The position numbers and the translations under genes were made by a program. A stretch of 36,834 nucleotides of DNA from an uncultured Clostridia bacterium (GTDB lineage Bacteria; Bacillota; Clostridia; Lachnospirales; CALKRZ01). Below the pieces are notes generated by a model. The model was not told the origin of the DNA, did not search any database, and saw only the letters and a list, made by a program, of their open reading frames with translations. Positions within the stretch are counted from its first letter, which is position 1, and every line of letters begins with the position of its first letter. The stretch is taken from contig CALKRZ010000072.1 in assembly GCA_937989765.1 (NCBI GenBank), positions 1 to 36,834 of the forward strand, written 5' to 3'. Positions 16,516-24,226 of the stretch are shown here, in pieces.

Positions 16516-17220
16516 ATGCAAAAACTGATTGGCATATCCAATGTAAAAAAACAATATTCCAAATCTAAGATCGCCTTGGACGGGATCGATCTAGAAATAC
16601 CTGTGGGGAAAATAATCGGCCTACTAGGACCCAATGGTAGTGGGAAGACAACGTTTATGAAGATGTTGGCAGGCATAGCTCGTCCTACAGAAGGGAAAAT
16701 CTACATAGACGGACAGGAACCGGGGGTATATACAAAGTCTATCGTATCGTATCTTCCAGATCAAAATCAACTCTTTAAATGGATGAAGGTGCAGGATGCA
16801 GTAGCATTTTACACAGATTTTTTTCAGGATTTTGAGATGGAAAAAGCAAAAGAGCTGTTGACACGATTTGAGATTGGAAACAAGGAGCGAGTCACATCTT
16901 TATCCAAAGGTACCGTAGAAAAACTCAATTTGATCCTCTGTTTATCCAGAAAAGCAAAGTTATATGTGCTGGATGAACCATTAGGAGGAGTTGACCCTGT
17001 AGCCAGAGATCAGATCATAGATATGATTTTGGATCATTTTCATGAAGACTGCACGATGATCATATCCACCCATATCGTGAGTGAGATGGAGAGATTATTT
17101 GATGAAGTGCTCTTTTTACAGCGGGGTAAGATCGTACTGGGAGGAAATGCAGAGGAGTTACGCTTACAAAGGGCAAAGTCTATCGATGCAGTCTATCGGG
17201 AGGTATTTGCACAATGTTAA
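16516..17220 (+). CDS. ABC transporter ATP-binding protein
   Basis: A 234-residue ATPase of the drug/peptide export type found with YtrA regulators. Walker A is GPNGSGKT (residues 38-45), the Q loop is DQNQ, the signature reads LSKGT in place of LSGGQ, Walker B plus catalytic Glu is YVLDEP and the H loop is STHIV. The LSKG form is common in YtrB/BcrA-like ATPases. It overlaps the next gene by seven bases (17214-17220) and should pair with the two membrane proteins that follow. The substrate cannot be told from sequence; cell-envelope antibiotic defence is typical of the family. Confidence 0.9.
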   Translation: MQKLIGISNVKKQYSKSKIALDGIDLEIPVGKIIGLLGPNGSGKTTFMKMLAGIARPTEGKIYIDGQEPGVYTKSIVSYLPDQNQLFKWMKVQDAVAFYTDFFQDFEMEKAKELLTRFEIGNKERVTSLSKGTVEKLNLILCLSRKAKLYVLDEPLGGVDPVARDQIIDMILDHFHEDCTMIISTHIVSEMERLFDEVLFLQRGKIVLGGNAEELRLQRAKSIDAVYREVFAQC

Positions 17221-17960
17221 AGTTGTTGAAATATGGTGTTGTCGATGGATACGGAAACCTCGTAATGAGTCATGGAATGATATATTCCGTCTATGCATCC
17301 ATGGTTATCACCCGTTATCTTATGGGGTTTGAGGATACATTTTCGTATATTTATAAATACTCATTTTTTATGCCGATCGTGGTATTAATAATAATGGATT
17401 TAAGTATTGAAGGAGCAGTAGATAGGAATAAACAGATGATACTATGCCTTCCTAAGAAAGGATGGGAACTTTCAGGTGTTGTCTTGTTAAAAAGTTTGCT
17501 GAAAGTAGGCATTGCATGTATATGCAGCAGCATAGCATTTTATATCCATCTTTCCATAACAAAAAATCCCAGACGTATGATACAAGCAATCATAGAAAAT
17601 GTAAACTTTCCCTTGGGAGCCCTATTTTCTGGTATGTTGATGATCTTTGCAGCAGTATCTATTGTAAGTTGGTTTTCATGGGTTTTAGTACATTCTTGTA
17701 AGATCAAGCATAAAAAGCTGTGTGGGTTTTTTATCACGATAGTGATTATTATAATAGCACAAAGTATTGGTGGAATGATTGCTGTATTATTCCCTCTTAG
17801 AGTCCTAGTACCTAATGCAGTGCTTTATATATTTCCACTGCTCAAAGAAGCAAAGTATATACTGCCAATCAACTTGACTGGAATCATTATACCTATGATG
17901 ATCTATATAGTATGCTTATGGTGGAGTGCAAGATGGATAGATACGAAAATAGATATATGA
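17214..17960 (+). CDS. ABC transporter membrane subunit, first
   Basis: A 248-residue integral membrane protein with about six hydrophobic segments (near residues 20-35, 50-67, 85-107, 125-150, 170-195 and 215-240). There is no recognised conserved motif. Its start lies inside the end of the ATPase gene, and the ATPase has no transmembrane part of its own, so this is probably a permease subunit. It resembles ABC-2 type permeases in size and layout only. Confidence 0.7.
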   Translation: MLKLLKYGVVDGYGNLVMSHGMIYSVYASMVITRYLMGFEDTFSYIYKYSFFMPIVVLIIMDLSIEGAVDRNKQMILCLPKKGWELSGVVLLKSLLKVGIACICSSIAFYIHLSITKNPRRMIQAIIENVNFPLGALFSGMLMIFAAVSIVSWFSWVLVHSCKIKHKKLCGFFITIVIIIIAQSIGGMIAVLFPLRVLVPNAVLYIFPLLKEAKYILPINLTGIIIPMMIYIVCLWWSARWIDTKIDI

Positions 17961-17972
17961 AGGAGAACGGAT

Positions 17973-18725
17973 ATGGGGAAATTAGTAAGGTATGATTGGA
18001 TAGAAAATAAAGTAACATATAGTATGATTCTGATCCTGATTATAGGCCTTAACATTGGAATGCTCATTTTTCGTGAAACCATATCTATACAAGCAGTATG
18101 CATCAGTCTTTTGGCAGGAACCACTATAGCATTTATCATAGGAATGATGGGAAGTATGGCTGTATTTGTACCTGAACAGCCAAAGTTACTGTTTCACACA
18201 CCCATGCCATGCCATGCTTTTATAGATGCAAAAATTATAAATAATGTAAGTATCTTTCTGCTAGGAATTATTTGTTGGGTATTGAATGTGAATGGATATA
18301 TACGATATCATCATGGAAACATCCCTATAGGACAGATACTAGAACTAGTAGAAGAAATGCAAGGAGCAGATACATATATACCTCTTTTACTATTCATGGG
18401 CTTTTTGTCCGTATGGATATTTGCTTTCATATATGCAGATATAGAAATTTGGAAGATATTTAAAATGATTGATGTGCAATCAAGAATGCCAGTTTGTGTA
18501 TTCATAATTCTAGGATATGCATTCAGCATTAAATGGATCGTGCAGGGATTTGAAAACTGGGTACAGCTTCCTGTTAGGATTCATATAGCAAAAGTTTTAG
18601 GCGTATATGCAGAACATCCTTCTGTAGTAACAATGAATATGATGCCATCTATCGCAGTACTAATTATTACAGTCGGTGTATATTTCCATATGAGATATCT
18701 CTATGATCATCACTTTAGTATCTAA
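17973..18725 (+). CDS. ABC transporter membrane subunit, second
   Basis: A 250-residue membrane protein with about six hydrophobic segments (near residues 12-28, 33-65, 85-105, 130-155, 170-190 and 220-245). It follows the first membrane subunit by 12 bases with AAGGAGA in the gap. It probably forms a heterodimeric permease with it. No domain is recognised beyond that, and no substrate can be inferred. It is the last gene of the regulator-ATPase-permease-permease operon. Confidence 0.7.
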   Translation: MGKLVRYDWIENKVTYSMILILIIGLNIGMLIFRETISIQAVCISLLAGTTIAFIIGMMGSMAVFVPEQPKLLFHTPMPCHAFIDAKIINNVSIFLLGIICWVLNVNGYIRYHHGNIPIGQILELVEEMQGADTYIPLLLFMGFLSVWIFAFIYADIEIWKIFKMIDVQSRMPVCVFIILGYAFSIKWIVQGFENWVQLPVRIHIAKVLGVYAEHPSVVTMNMMPSIAVLIITVGVYFHMRYLYDHHFSI

Positions 18726-18813
18726 TTCATCCTATCATACCAATTCCTCAGTTGCACCTTGCGCCTATTTATGAAATAATAGGGAAGATGTTTATAAATA
18801 GGAGGGTGTGTGT

Positions 18814-19392
18814 ATGTTTATACCAGATGGATATGGAATCTTGGAAGTAATCTGTGGGCCAATGTTCTCGGGCAAATCAGAAGAATTAATCCGACGAATT
18901 AGACGAGCCAAGATCGGAAAACAAAAAGTAGTGGTATTTAAACCTGCTATTGATGATCGTTATGATGAGGAATGTATTTGTTCTCATGATGGGAATAATG
19001 TAGAGGGAATCAGCATTGTTAATGCGGAGGAAATACTGAAGTATATAGATGAAGATACCAAAGTGATCGGGATAGATGAAGTGCAGTTTATAGAAGGAAA
19101 TACACAGGATGTCATCAAAGCTCTAGTAGATCAAGGGAAGAGAGTAATCTGTGCAGGATTAGATATGGACTTTAAGGGAGAGCCCTTTGGGTGTGTACCC
19201 AAGCTTTTGGCGGTAGCGGATATAGTGACCAAACTTACGGCTGTGTGTATGACCTGTAGCCATCCTGCCAATCTGACCCAACGCTTGGTAGATGGCAAGC
19301 CAGCCAAATATCATGATCCTCTTATCGTCATTGGAGCCCAAGAGTCCTACGAAGCGCGGTGCAGGAAATGCCATAGTGTGCCGAAGGAGTAG
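18814..19392 (+). CDS. tdk: Thymidine kinase
   Basis: Phosphorylates thymidine for salvage. The start at 18814 was chosen seven bases after GGAGGG; it gives 192 residues. The P-loop is GPMFSGKS, Walker B is IGIDEVQF, and the lid and substrate section includes CAGLDMDFKGEPFG. Two Cys pairs (CMTC and CRKC) form the structural zinc site of type II thymidine kinases. It is a single gene between the ABC operon and a terminator. Confidence 0.95.
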   Translation: MFIPDGYGILEVICGPMFSGKSEELIRRIRRAKIGKQKVVVFKPAIDDRYDEECICSHDGNNVEGISIVNAEEILKYIDEDTKVIGIDEVQFIEGNTQDVIKALVDQGKRVICAGLDMDFKGEPFGCVPKLLAVADIVTKLTAVCMTCSHPANLTQRLVDGKPAKYHDPLIVIGAQESYEARCRKCHSVPKE

Positions 19393-19444
19393 GAGTTACT
19401 AGCACTGAGTATCATCTTTGAATTGATGTTGCGTTAATGATTTT

Positions 19445-19479
19445 AAAACAGAAAGGATGAAATATCCTTTCTGTTTTTT
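19445..19479. terminator. Terminator between tdk and the EAL gene
   Basis: A 14-base-pair stem (19445-19458 with 19464-19477), loop GAAAT, with a T run on the plus strand and an A/T run on the other side. It lies between converging genes and may serve both. Confidence 0.85.
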
Positions 19480-19491
19480 AGTATCCATATT

Positions 19492-20574
19492 TTATAAATC
19501 CTTAAAAGCAGCACCAGATTTTTTTAGATACTCCTCCATTAAATCTTCCGACATGGGTCTGCCGTACAAATAGCCTTGTAATCGTTTAGGTTTTACTAAA
19601 GCAATCCTTTGGGTATTGTCTTTTATATCAGTAGTATTATAATGATTTAGGTGGTCGACTAAAGCAAATATCTGTTTTAACATAGATAAATGTTCTTTTG
19701 TTTCGACACCTTCAATCACTGTATATAAATTTAATCCATCTATGATATAAAATATTCCAGATAGCAAAAGGATATCTTTATTTGTTAACATACCACTTCT
19801 TATAAAAATCTGATCGAGTTTCACAGTATCTATGGATAAGTTCTTTAAATATCCAAGAGATGAGTACCCTGTTCCAAAATCATCAATAGCAATTTTAATG
19901 CCTGTTTGTCTCAGTTTTTCTATAATCCGATCCTCTTTGATCGTATCGATAGATTGAGATTCTGTGATTTCTAATTCGATATATTCAGGGTTTACAGCTG
20001 TGCTTTTAAGAATACCTATGACAACATCCGTAAAATTACTTTGTTGGAGTTGTTTGACAGATACATTTACGCCCATGTGGATATCATACCCCAGGTCATG
20101 CCATTTTTTTAGCTGATTACATGCAGTGTTCATTACGAATTCACCAATGGGAACAATCAGATCACTACTTTCAGCAAGGGGAATAAATTCTCCAGGAGGG
20201 ATTACTCCCTTCGTGGGATGGTTCCATCTAACAAGTGCTTCTACACCTACTATTTGCTGCGTTTTTATGTCGATTTGAGGTTGATAGTAAACAATAAATT
20301 GTCCATTTCTTACTGCTGATTGGAGCTCTTCTATAGAAAAGGTTTGCATATCTTCCTCTTGGATGGATGTCATACTATAAATATGATGAGTAGTGGAGTT
20401 ATCGTGCAGCGTGTATACAGTGCATACAGTATATATACGATATAGTAATTCTAACACCAGTAAGTCTTTGTTTTTATTATTTGCACGGATAGAGCTTTGT
20501 TTAATATAATTAAATAAGGCACACAAAATATGAATCATTGTGGTATCTAGATTTGCTTCATGTATGCTCTTCAT
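19492..20574 (-). CDS. EAL-domain cyclic-di-GMP phosphodiesterase
   Basis: Predicted cytoplasmic enzyme that linearises cyclic-di-GMP. Residues 1-75 are a poorly conserved N-terminal part with no GGDEF or PAS signature. The EAL domain has all key sites: EALVRW, NVS, ELEITES, DDFGTGYSSL, KLDQ, IEGVET and QGYLYGRP. Between EGVET and QGYL there are 40 residues where about 15 are usual, an insertion containing NHYNTTDIKDNTQ. With the catalytic Glu, Asp-Asp and Lys present it should be active. RBS AAGGAGG lies at 20587-20593 on the complementary strand. It is a lone gene. Confidence 0.9.
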   Translation of the reverse strand: MKSIHEANLDTTMIHILCALFNYIKQSSIRANNKNKDLLVLELLYRIYTVCTVYTLHDNSTTHHIYSMTSIQEEDMQTFSIEELQSAVRNGQFIVYYQPQIDIKTQQIVGVEALVRWNHPTKGVIPPGEFIPLAESSDLIVPIGEFVMNTACNQLKKWHDLGYDIHMGVNVSVKQLQQSNFTDVVIGILKSTAVNPEYIELEITESQSIDTIKEDRIIEKLRQTGIKIAIDDFGTGYSSLGYLKNLSIDTVKLDQIFIRSGMLTNKDILLLSGIFYIIDGLNLYTVIEGVETKEHLSMLKQIFALVDHLNHYNTTDIKDNTQRIALVKPKRLQGYLYGRPMSEDLMEEYLKKSGAAFKDL

Positions 20575-20891
20575 AGAGAGAATACCTCCTTGTTATGATA
20601 GATCACTAGTACTACTTTTTGATTGTACGATAGTTCATATCTCTATTTTTTGCAGAGAAGTTTTTTATAGCACGGTAGTTAGTATAGTATATTCATGGTT
20701 GTGTAAAATTGGGACAACTAAAAAAATATATAAGGGAGATCCCAATATCCGTGGGAGTTCAAGCTCAAAAGAGTTTGAAAAACTCTTCCAGATAGTTAAT
20801 AAACTGTAGCGTAGCGGAGGTTTATTCTCTTTGACTCATTTGGAACAATAAAAGAAAAAAGTTCGTCTAATTATTTAAAGGGAGTGATTTT
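20575..20891. other. 317-base intergenic region between divergent genes
   Basis: No gene is supported. It must hold the EAL promoter on the minus strand and the lipoprotein promoter on the plus strand, but neither is clear. Two hairpins are present: AAGAGTTT/AAACTCTT (20769-20787) and AATAAAC/GTTTATT (20798-20826), neither followed by a good U run. An 89-codon frame that starts inside the EAL gene has no supporting features. Confidence 0.5.
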
Positions 20892-21491
20892 TTGAAAAAA
20901 ATAATATCGTATTTTATTCTACTTACTGTTTTTATGATCATTTTGGTAGGCTGCAATGAGAAAGAAAAGCCTAGAGTGCAAAATACTCCATTAGAAAATA
21001 CTCAAGTAGAAAATCCACAAGCAACTTTAGAAATTGGAAAAGAAGCAATCGAAGGAGATTTTAGGTATCGTCTTGTCACTGAAAAAGCAGAGTATATTGA
21101 AAATGAACCTGTGAAAATATATGCAGAACTAGAGTATATAGGTAATAAGAAAGAAATAGAAATTTTTCATGCAGCTTCACCATTCTATTTTCCTATGGTT
21201 GAGAAGACACGAGATGTTCAGATTAGTTATGCTATGGCTCAACCATTAGTCAGCACTACGCTTAGTAAGGGAGTGCCAATTAGACAGGACTACGCAGGGA
21301 GCGGTGGATATAGTTCTGAAGAAGAAGAGGAATATATAAATTTTATAAAACGCATTATGAAAAATGAATTTCCAGTGGGGCATTATGTAGTAGATGGAGC
21401 GGCTGCCTTTTCTGTCAGAACAAATGGAGAAACGAGTGAAAAGAGAGAATATAGTATAAAGACTCAGATTGAATTTAAAGTGAACGAATAG
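20892..21491 (+). CDS. Lipoprotein of unknown function
   Basis: A 199-residue protein with a clear lipoprotein signal: KK, a hydrophobic stretch, then LVGC with Cys21 as the lipidation site. It should sit on the outer face of the membrane. A short EN/PQ-rich linker follows, then a beta-rich part (YRLVTEKAEYIENEPVKIYAEL) that resembles immunoglobulin-like or BsuPI-type folds, though I do not claim the family. The start is TTG at 20892 behind AAAGGGAG. It is a lone gene with a terminator close behind. Confidence 0.7.
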   Translation: MKKIISYFILLTVFMIILVGCNEKEKPRVQNTPLENTQVENPQATLEIGKEAIEGDFRYRLVTEKAEYIENEPVKIYAELEYIGNKKEIEIFHAASPFYFPMVEKTRDVQISYAMAQPLVSTTLSKGVPIRQDYAGSGGYSSEEEEEYINFIKRIMKNEFPVGHYVVDGAAAFSVRTNGETSEKREYSIKTQIEFKVNE

Positions 21492-21507
21492 CATAAAAGA
21501 ATTGCTC

Positions 21508-21546
21508 AAAAACCACGATGAAAACTTCAGGTGGTTTATTTTTTTA
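21508..21546 (+). terminator. Terminator after the lipoprotein gene
   Basis: AAACCAC pairs with GTGGTTT, with an inner TGAA/TTCA pairing, followed by a T-rich run. Confidence 0.75.
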
Positions 21547-21643
21547 GTAGATGCTGTTAGAAGATATAAAAACAAGTAATCAGACTTTACACCAAAATAT
21601 CAGTATATAGGACTAAAATATCGGAGAATCAAGGGGAGAAGAA

Positions 21644-22804
21644 ATGGAGCATATCACGTATAATCTAAGAGAAGAGTCCAATCATTCAGCGCTTTATTAT
21701 GAAACAATTGCTGCTTTTGCAGAGGAGATAGTAGAAGAGTCAAAGATATATACGACATGGATGATCGATGATTTTATCATGTATATACAAAAATCCAAAA
21801 AAGAAGCCCTAAGAACCCACGAAGAATATATCTTAGAAGTACTGACTTTGGGTGTATTATGGCTACATTATAGCGATGATGCGATTTCTCTATTACAGCC
21901 TGCAAGAAGCCTTTTATCTAGATTGACGGAGCTTAGACAGAAATCAAATACGCTAAAACCTGGAGTAGACTTTTTAAGGGGAATCCTATCAACCATTCTT
22001 TTTTCGCCTACACATGCCCAAGAGATCGTAGATTCCTTGAGTCTGACGATAGAGAATATAGATAAGCTGATCTTGTGGCTTATGTCCACAGGCGAATTTA
22101 CACAGGAAGCTTTGAGACTCACGATATGGAGAGAATTATTTACTACAATACCTAAACAAGATGCTGCCGATCATATTGCATCGGCAATAGCCTTTGCAGC
22201 ATGGTTTGAAGTGCGCAGCAAGGAAATTTTGGGCAGGTATACGGTATATGTGGAAGATTTTTTGGAGGAAACGATAAAACAAGATCGTTGGCGTGAGGAT
22301 CTGGTACTTAGGAGACGAGCAAGGGTAGAGTATCACTTGAATATGGTGGGAGCAGAGCTTATGAATCGAGCCTACCAGCAGGATTTTCTCCGTGCGCCTA
22401 GAAAGATCGTACTATTGCCTACCTGTATGAGAAAAAAACAGGCACAATGCAGAGCCAAAGAGGTAGCCGATGCCTATCAATGCACATCCTGCACCGACAG
22501 CTGTACGATATATCAGCTCAAAAAGGTGGGAGAGGAATATAGATTTGAAGTATATATGATCGCACATGAATCATCTGCTTTCTCAAAGGAATTATTGATC
22601 CCAGGGGAAGTAGGGATTATCGGTATCGCCTGTGTACTGAATCTGATGGCAGGAGGTTGGAAAGCCAAAGCACTAGGTATTCCTGCCCAATGTGTATTGC
22701 TTGACTATTGCGGTTGTAAAAACCACTGGCACAGAGAAGGGTTTTCCACGGATATTCATGTAGAGCAGTTTTTGCGGCTGTTCCACAAAAACGTAACATC
22801 TTAA
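21644..22804 (+). CDS. DUF116 domain protein
   Basis: A 386-residue cytoplasmic protein. The N-terminal 240 residues are mainly helical and unrecognised. The C-terminal part is DUF116: a basic stretch, then LPTCMRKKQAQC, CTSCTDSC, the GIIGIACVLNLMAGG segment and VLLDYCGCKNHW. The eight or more conserved Cys suggest a metal or iron-sulfur site. The family is found in anaerobes and has no agreed function. AAGGGGAGAAG precedes the ATG. It appears to be a single-gene unit. Confidence 0.8.
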   Translation: MEHITYNLREESNHSALYYETIAAFAEEIVEESKIYTTWMIDDFIMYIQKSKKEALRTHEEYILEVLTLGVLWLHYSDDAISLLQPARSLLSRLTELRQKSNTLKPGVDFLRGILSTILFSPTHAQEIVDSLSLTIENIDKLILWLMSTGEFTQEALRLTIWRELFTTIPKQDAADHIASAIAFAAWFEVRSKEILGRYTVYVEDFLEETIKQDRWREDLVLRRRARVEYHLNMVGAELMNRAYQQDFLRAPRKIVLLPTCMRKKQAQCRAKEVADAYQCTSCTDSCTIYQLKKVGEEYRFEVYMIAHESSAFSKELLIPGEVGIIGIACVLNLMAGGWKAKALGIPAQCVLLDYCGCKNHWHREGFSTDIHVEQFLRLFHKNVTS

Positions 22805-22963
22805 TAGGAAATTCAAAAGCGACATATGAAAATTCATTTATATACAATCCCAATTGAAATGAGGAGCACAGTACAAAATAATTTTTTTAAAAATAATGGA
22901 ACTTTTTTAACTAGAGCACGTCTAACTTATTATAACAACATTACAATATAGGAGGTATATTTT

Positions 22964-23752
22964 ATGAAAACGAAAATTATCACATTAGGCACAGTAGGGG
23001 TATTGGCTTTAGGTATTTTGGTAGGTTCATTTTATAATCTAAATCCACTGAAAGTAATAGCATCTACTACAACGGCTGCTCAAGATAATAGAGAAGGTAC
23101 TATTGTAGTCAATGGTATGGGAGAATATGAGGTTAAACCAGATACTGCTTATATCAATGTAGGGGTTACGGTAGAAGAAAAAGATGCGAAAGCAGCGCAA
23201 GAAAAAGCAAAAAAATTAATGAACGAGGTGTATGCTTCTCTAGAAAAGCTCAACATTAAAAAAGACGATATTAAAACAATCAACTTCTTTGTGGAACCGA
23301 TCAGAGATTATAACCAACAAAAAGCAGGAAGTGGCAATATACCTTATCCGATCGTAGGATATAGAGTGGATAATCAAGTAGAAATCATCATCAGAAATAT
23401 TGATGAAGTAGGAAAAATCATTGATACAGTCGCAGGAAAGCAGAATGTAACCATTGGAAATATCCGATTTAGCCTTTTAAATGATAAAGAAGCAAAAGCA
23501 AAAGCAATTGAAGATGCAGTGAGCAAAGCCAAATTTGAAGCAGATACCACTGCAAAAGCACTAGGCGTAAAAGTGACAAAAATCAAAATGGTGAATGTAA
23601 ATACAAATAGTGGCGCACATTATCCAGTATATCCTATGATGAATATGGCAAAAACCGAAATGTTATCAGATCAAGCAGCACCCACAAGTATTTCTTCTGG
23701 AAATGTTAAAATCAATGCCAATGTAGCGATTGAGTTTACTTTAATCCAATAA
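22964..23752 (+). CDS. SIMPL domain (DUF541) exported protein
   Basis: A 262-residue protein with an N-terminal signal or anchor (residues 5-28), so it is secreted or membrane-held. The SIMPL/DUF541 domain is clear: GTIVVNGMGEYEVKPDTAYINVGV near the start, KKLMNEVYASLEKLNIKKDDIKT, YRVDNQVEIIIRNIDEVG, and NDKEAKAKAIEDAVSKAKFEA. The family is common in bacteria and its role is not settled. An AGGAGG site precedes the ATG, and a weak TTTAAC/TATTAT promoter is possible near 22910-22940. Confidence 0.88.
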   Translation: MKTKIITLGTVGVLALGILVGSFYNLNPLKVIASTTTAAQDNREGTIVVNGMGEYEVKPDTAYINVGVTVEEKDAKAAQEKAKKLMNEVYASLEKLNIKKDDIKTINFFVEPIRDYNQQKAGSGNIPYPIVGYRVDNQVEIIIRNIDEVGKIIDTVAGKQNVTIGNIRFSLLNDKEAKAKAIEDAVSKAKFEADTTAKALGVKVTKIKMVNVNTNSGAHYPVYPMMNMAKTEMLSDQAAPTSISSGNVKINANVAIEFTLIQ

Positions 23753-23753
23753 C

Positions 23754-23787
23754 AAAAAAAGAGTGTGGGAGCCACACTCTTTTTTTT
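23754..23787. terminator. Bidirectional terminator between SIMPL and cheW
   Basis: A perfect stem AAAAAAGAGTGTGG/CCACACTCTTTTTT with loop GAG. A runs on one side and T runs on the other make it work for both converging transcripts; it touches the cheW stop codon. Confidence 0.88.
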
Positions 23788-24205
23788 ATGCCAATTTGTT
23801 CACATCGAGTAGAAAGATAGTTCTTTTATCTTTTTTGCCTAAACCTGTGATATAGTCCGTATTATATCTGATTTCTTCAGGGGGAATAGAAATATTGATT
23901 TCATCTAGCTGTAGGACATGGGAAACTCGATCTACGAGTAATCCGAACACTTTATTTTCGCTTTTTGCAATAATAACCCTTGTTTTTTTGTCAGTTTTTT
24001 TAGGAGGGAGTTCAAATCGTTCTCGTAAATTAAGGATGGGGACGATTTCTCCACGTAGGTTAATGAGTCCTTGGATAAATGAAGGGGCATTGGGCACTTT
24101 ATTCATTTTTAGATCTTTGAGGCGGTTGATTTCTTGGGTATGCAATATATGGATGCCGTATTCTTCTTGATCCAAAAAGAATACAACATATTGTAGTTCA
24201 GACAT
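23786..24205 (-). CDS. cheW: Chemotaxis coupling protein CheW
   Basis: A 139-residue single CheW domain that bridges receptors and CheA. ELQYVVFFLDQEEYGIHILHTQEI, APSFIQGLINLRGEIVPILNLRERF and VFGLLVDRVSHVLQL are the typical two-subdomain motifs. It is the last gene of the MCP-cheA-cheW operon, 21 bases after cheA, with AAAGGAGGGG in the gap. Confidence 0.93.
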   Translation of the reverse strand: MSELQYVVFFLDQEEYGIHILHTQEINRLKDLKMNKVPNAPSFIQGLINLRGEIVPILNLRERFELPPKKTDKKTRVIIAKSENKVFGLLVDRVSHVLQLDEINISIPPEEIRYNTDYITGLGKKDKRTIFLLDVNKLA

Positions 24206-24226
24206 AGTACCCCTCCTTTCTAGGTT

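Noticed and set aside
16909-16923. Defective ABC signature (LSKGT for LSGGQ)
   Set aside because: The LSKG form is normal in YtrB/BcrA-type ATPases, so it is not a sign of inactivity.
20540-20809. 89-codon plus-strand frame between the EAL and lipoprotein genes
   Set aside because: It begins inside the EAL gene on the opposite strand and has no motif or ribosome binding site.
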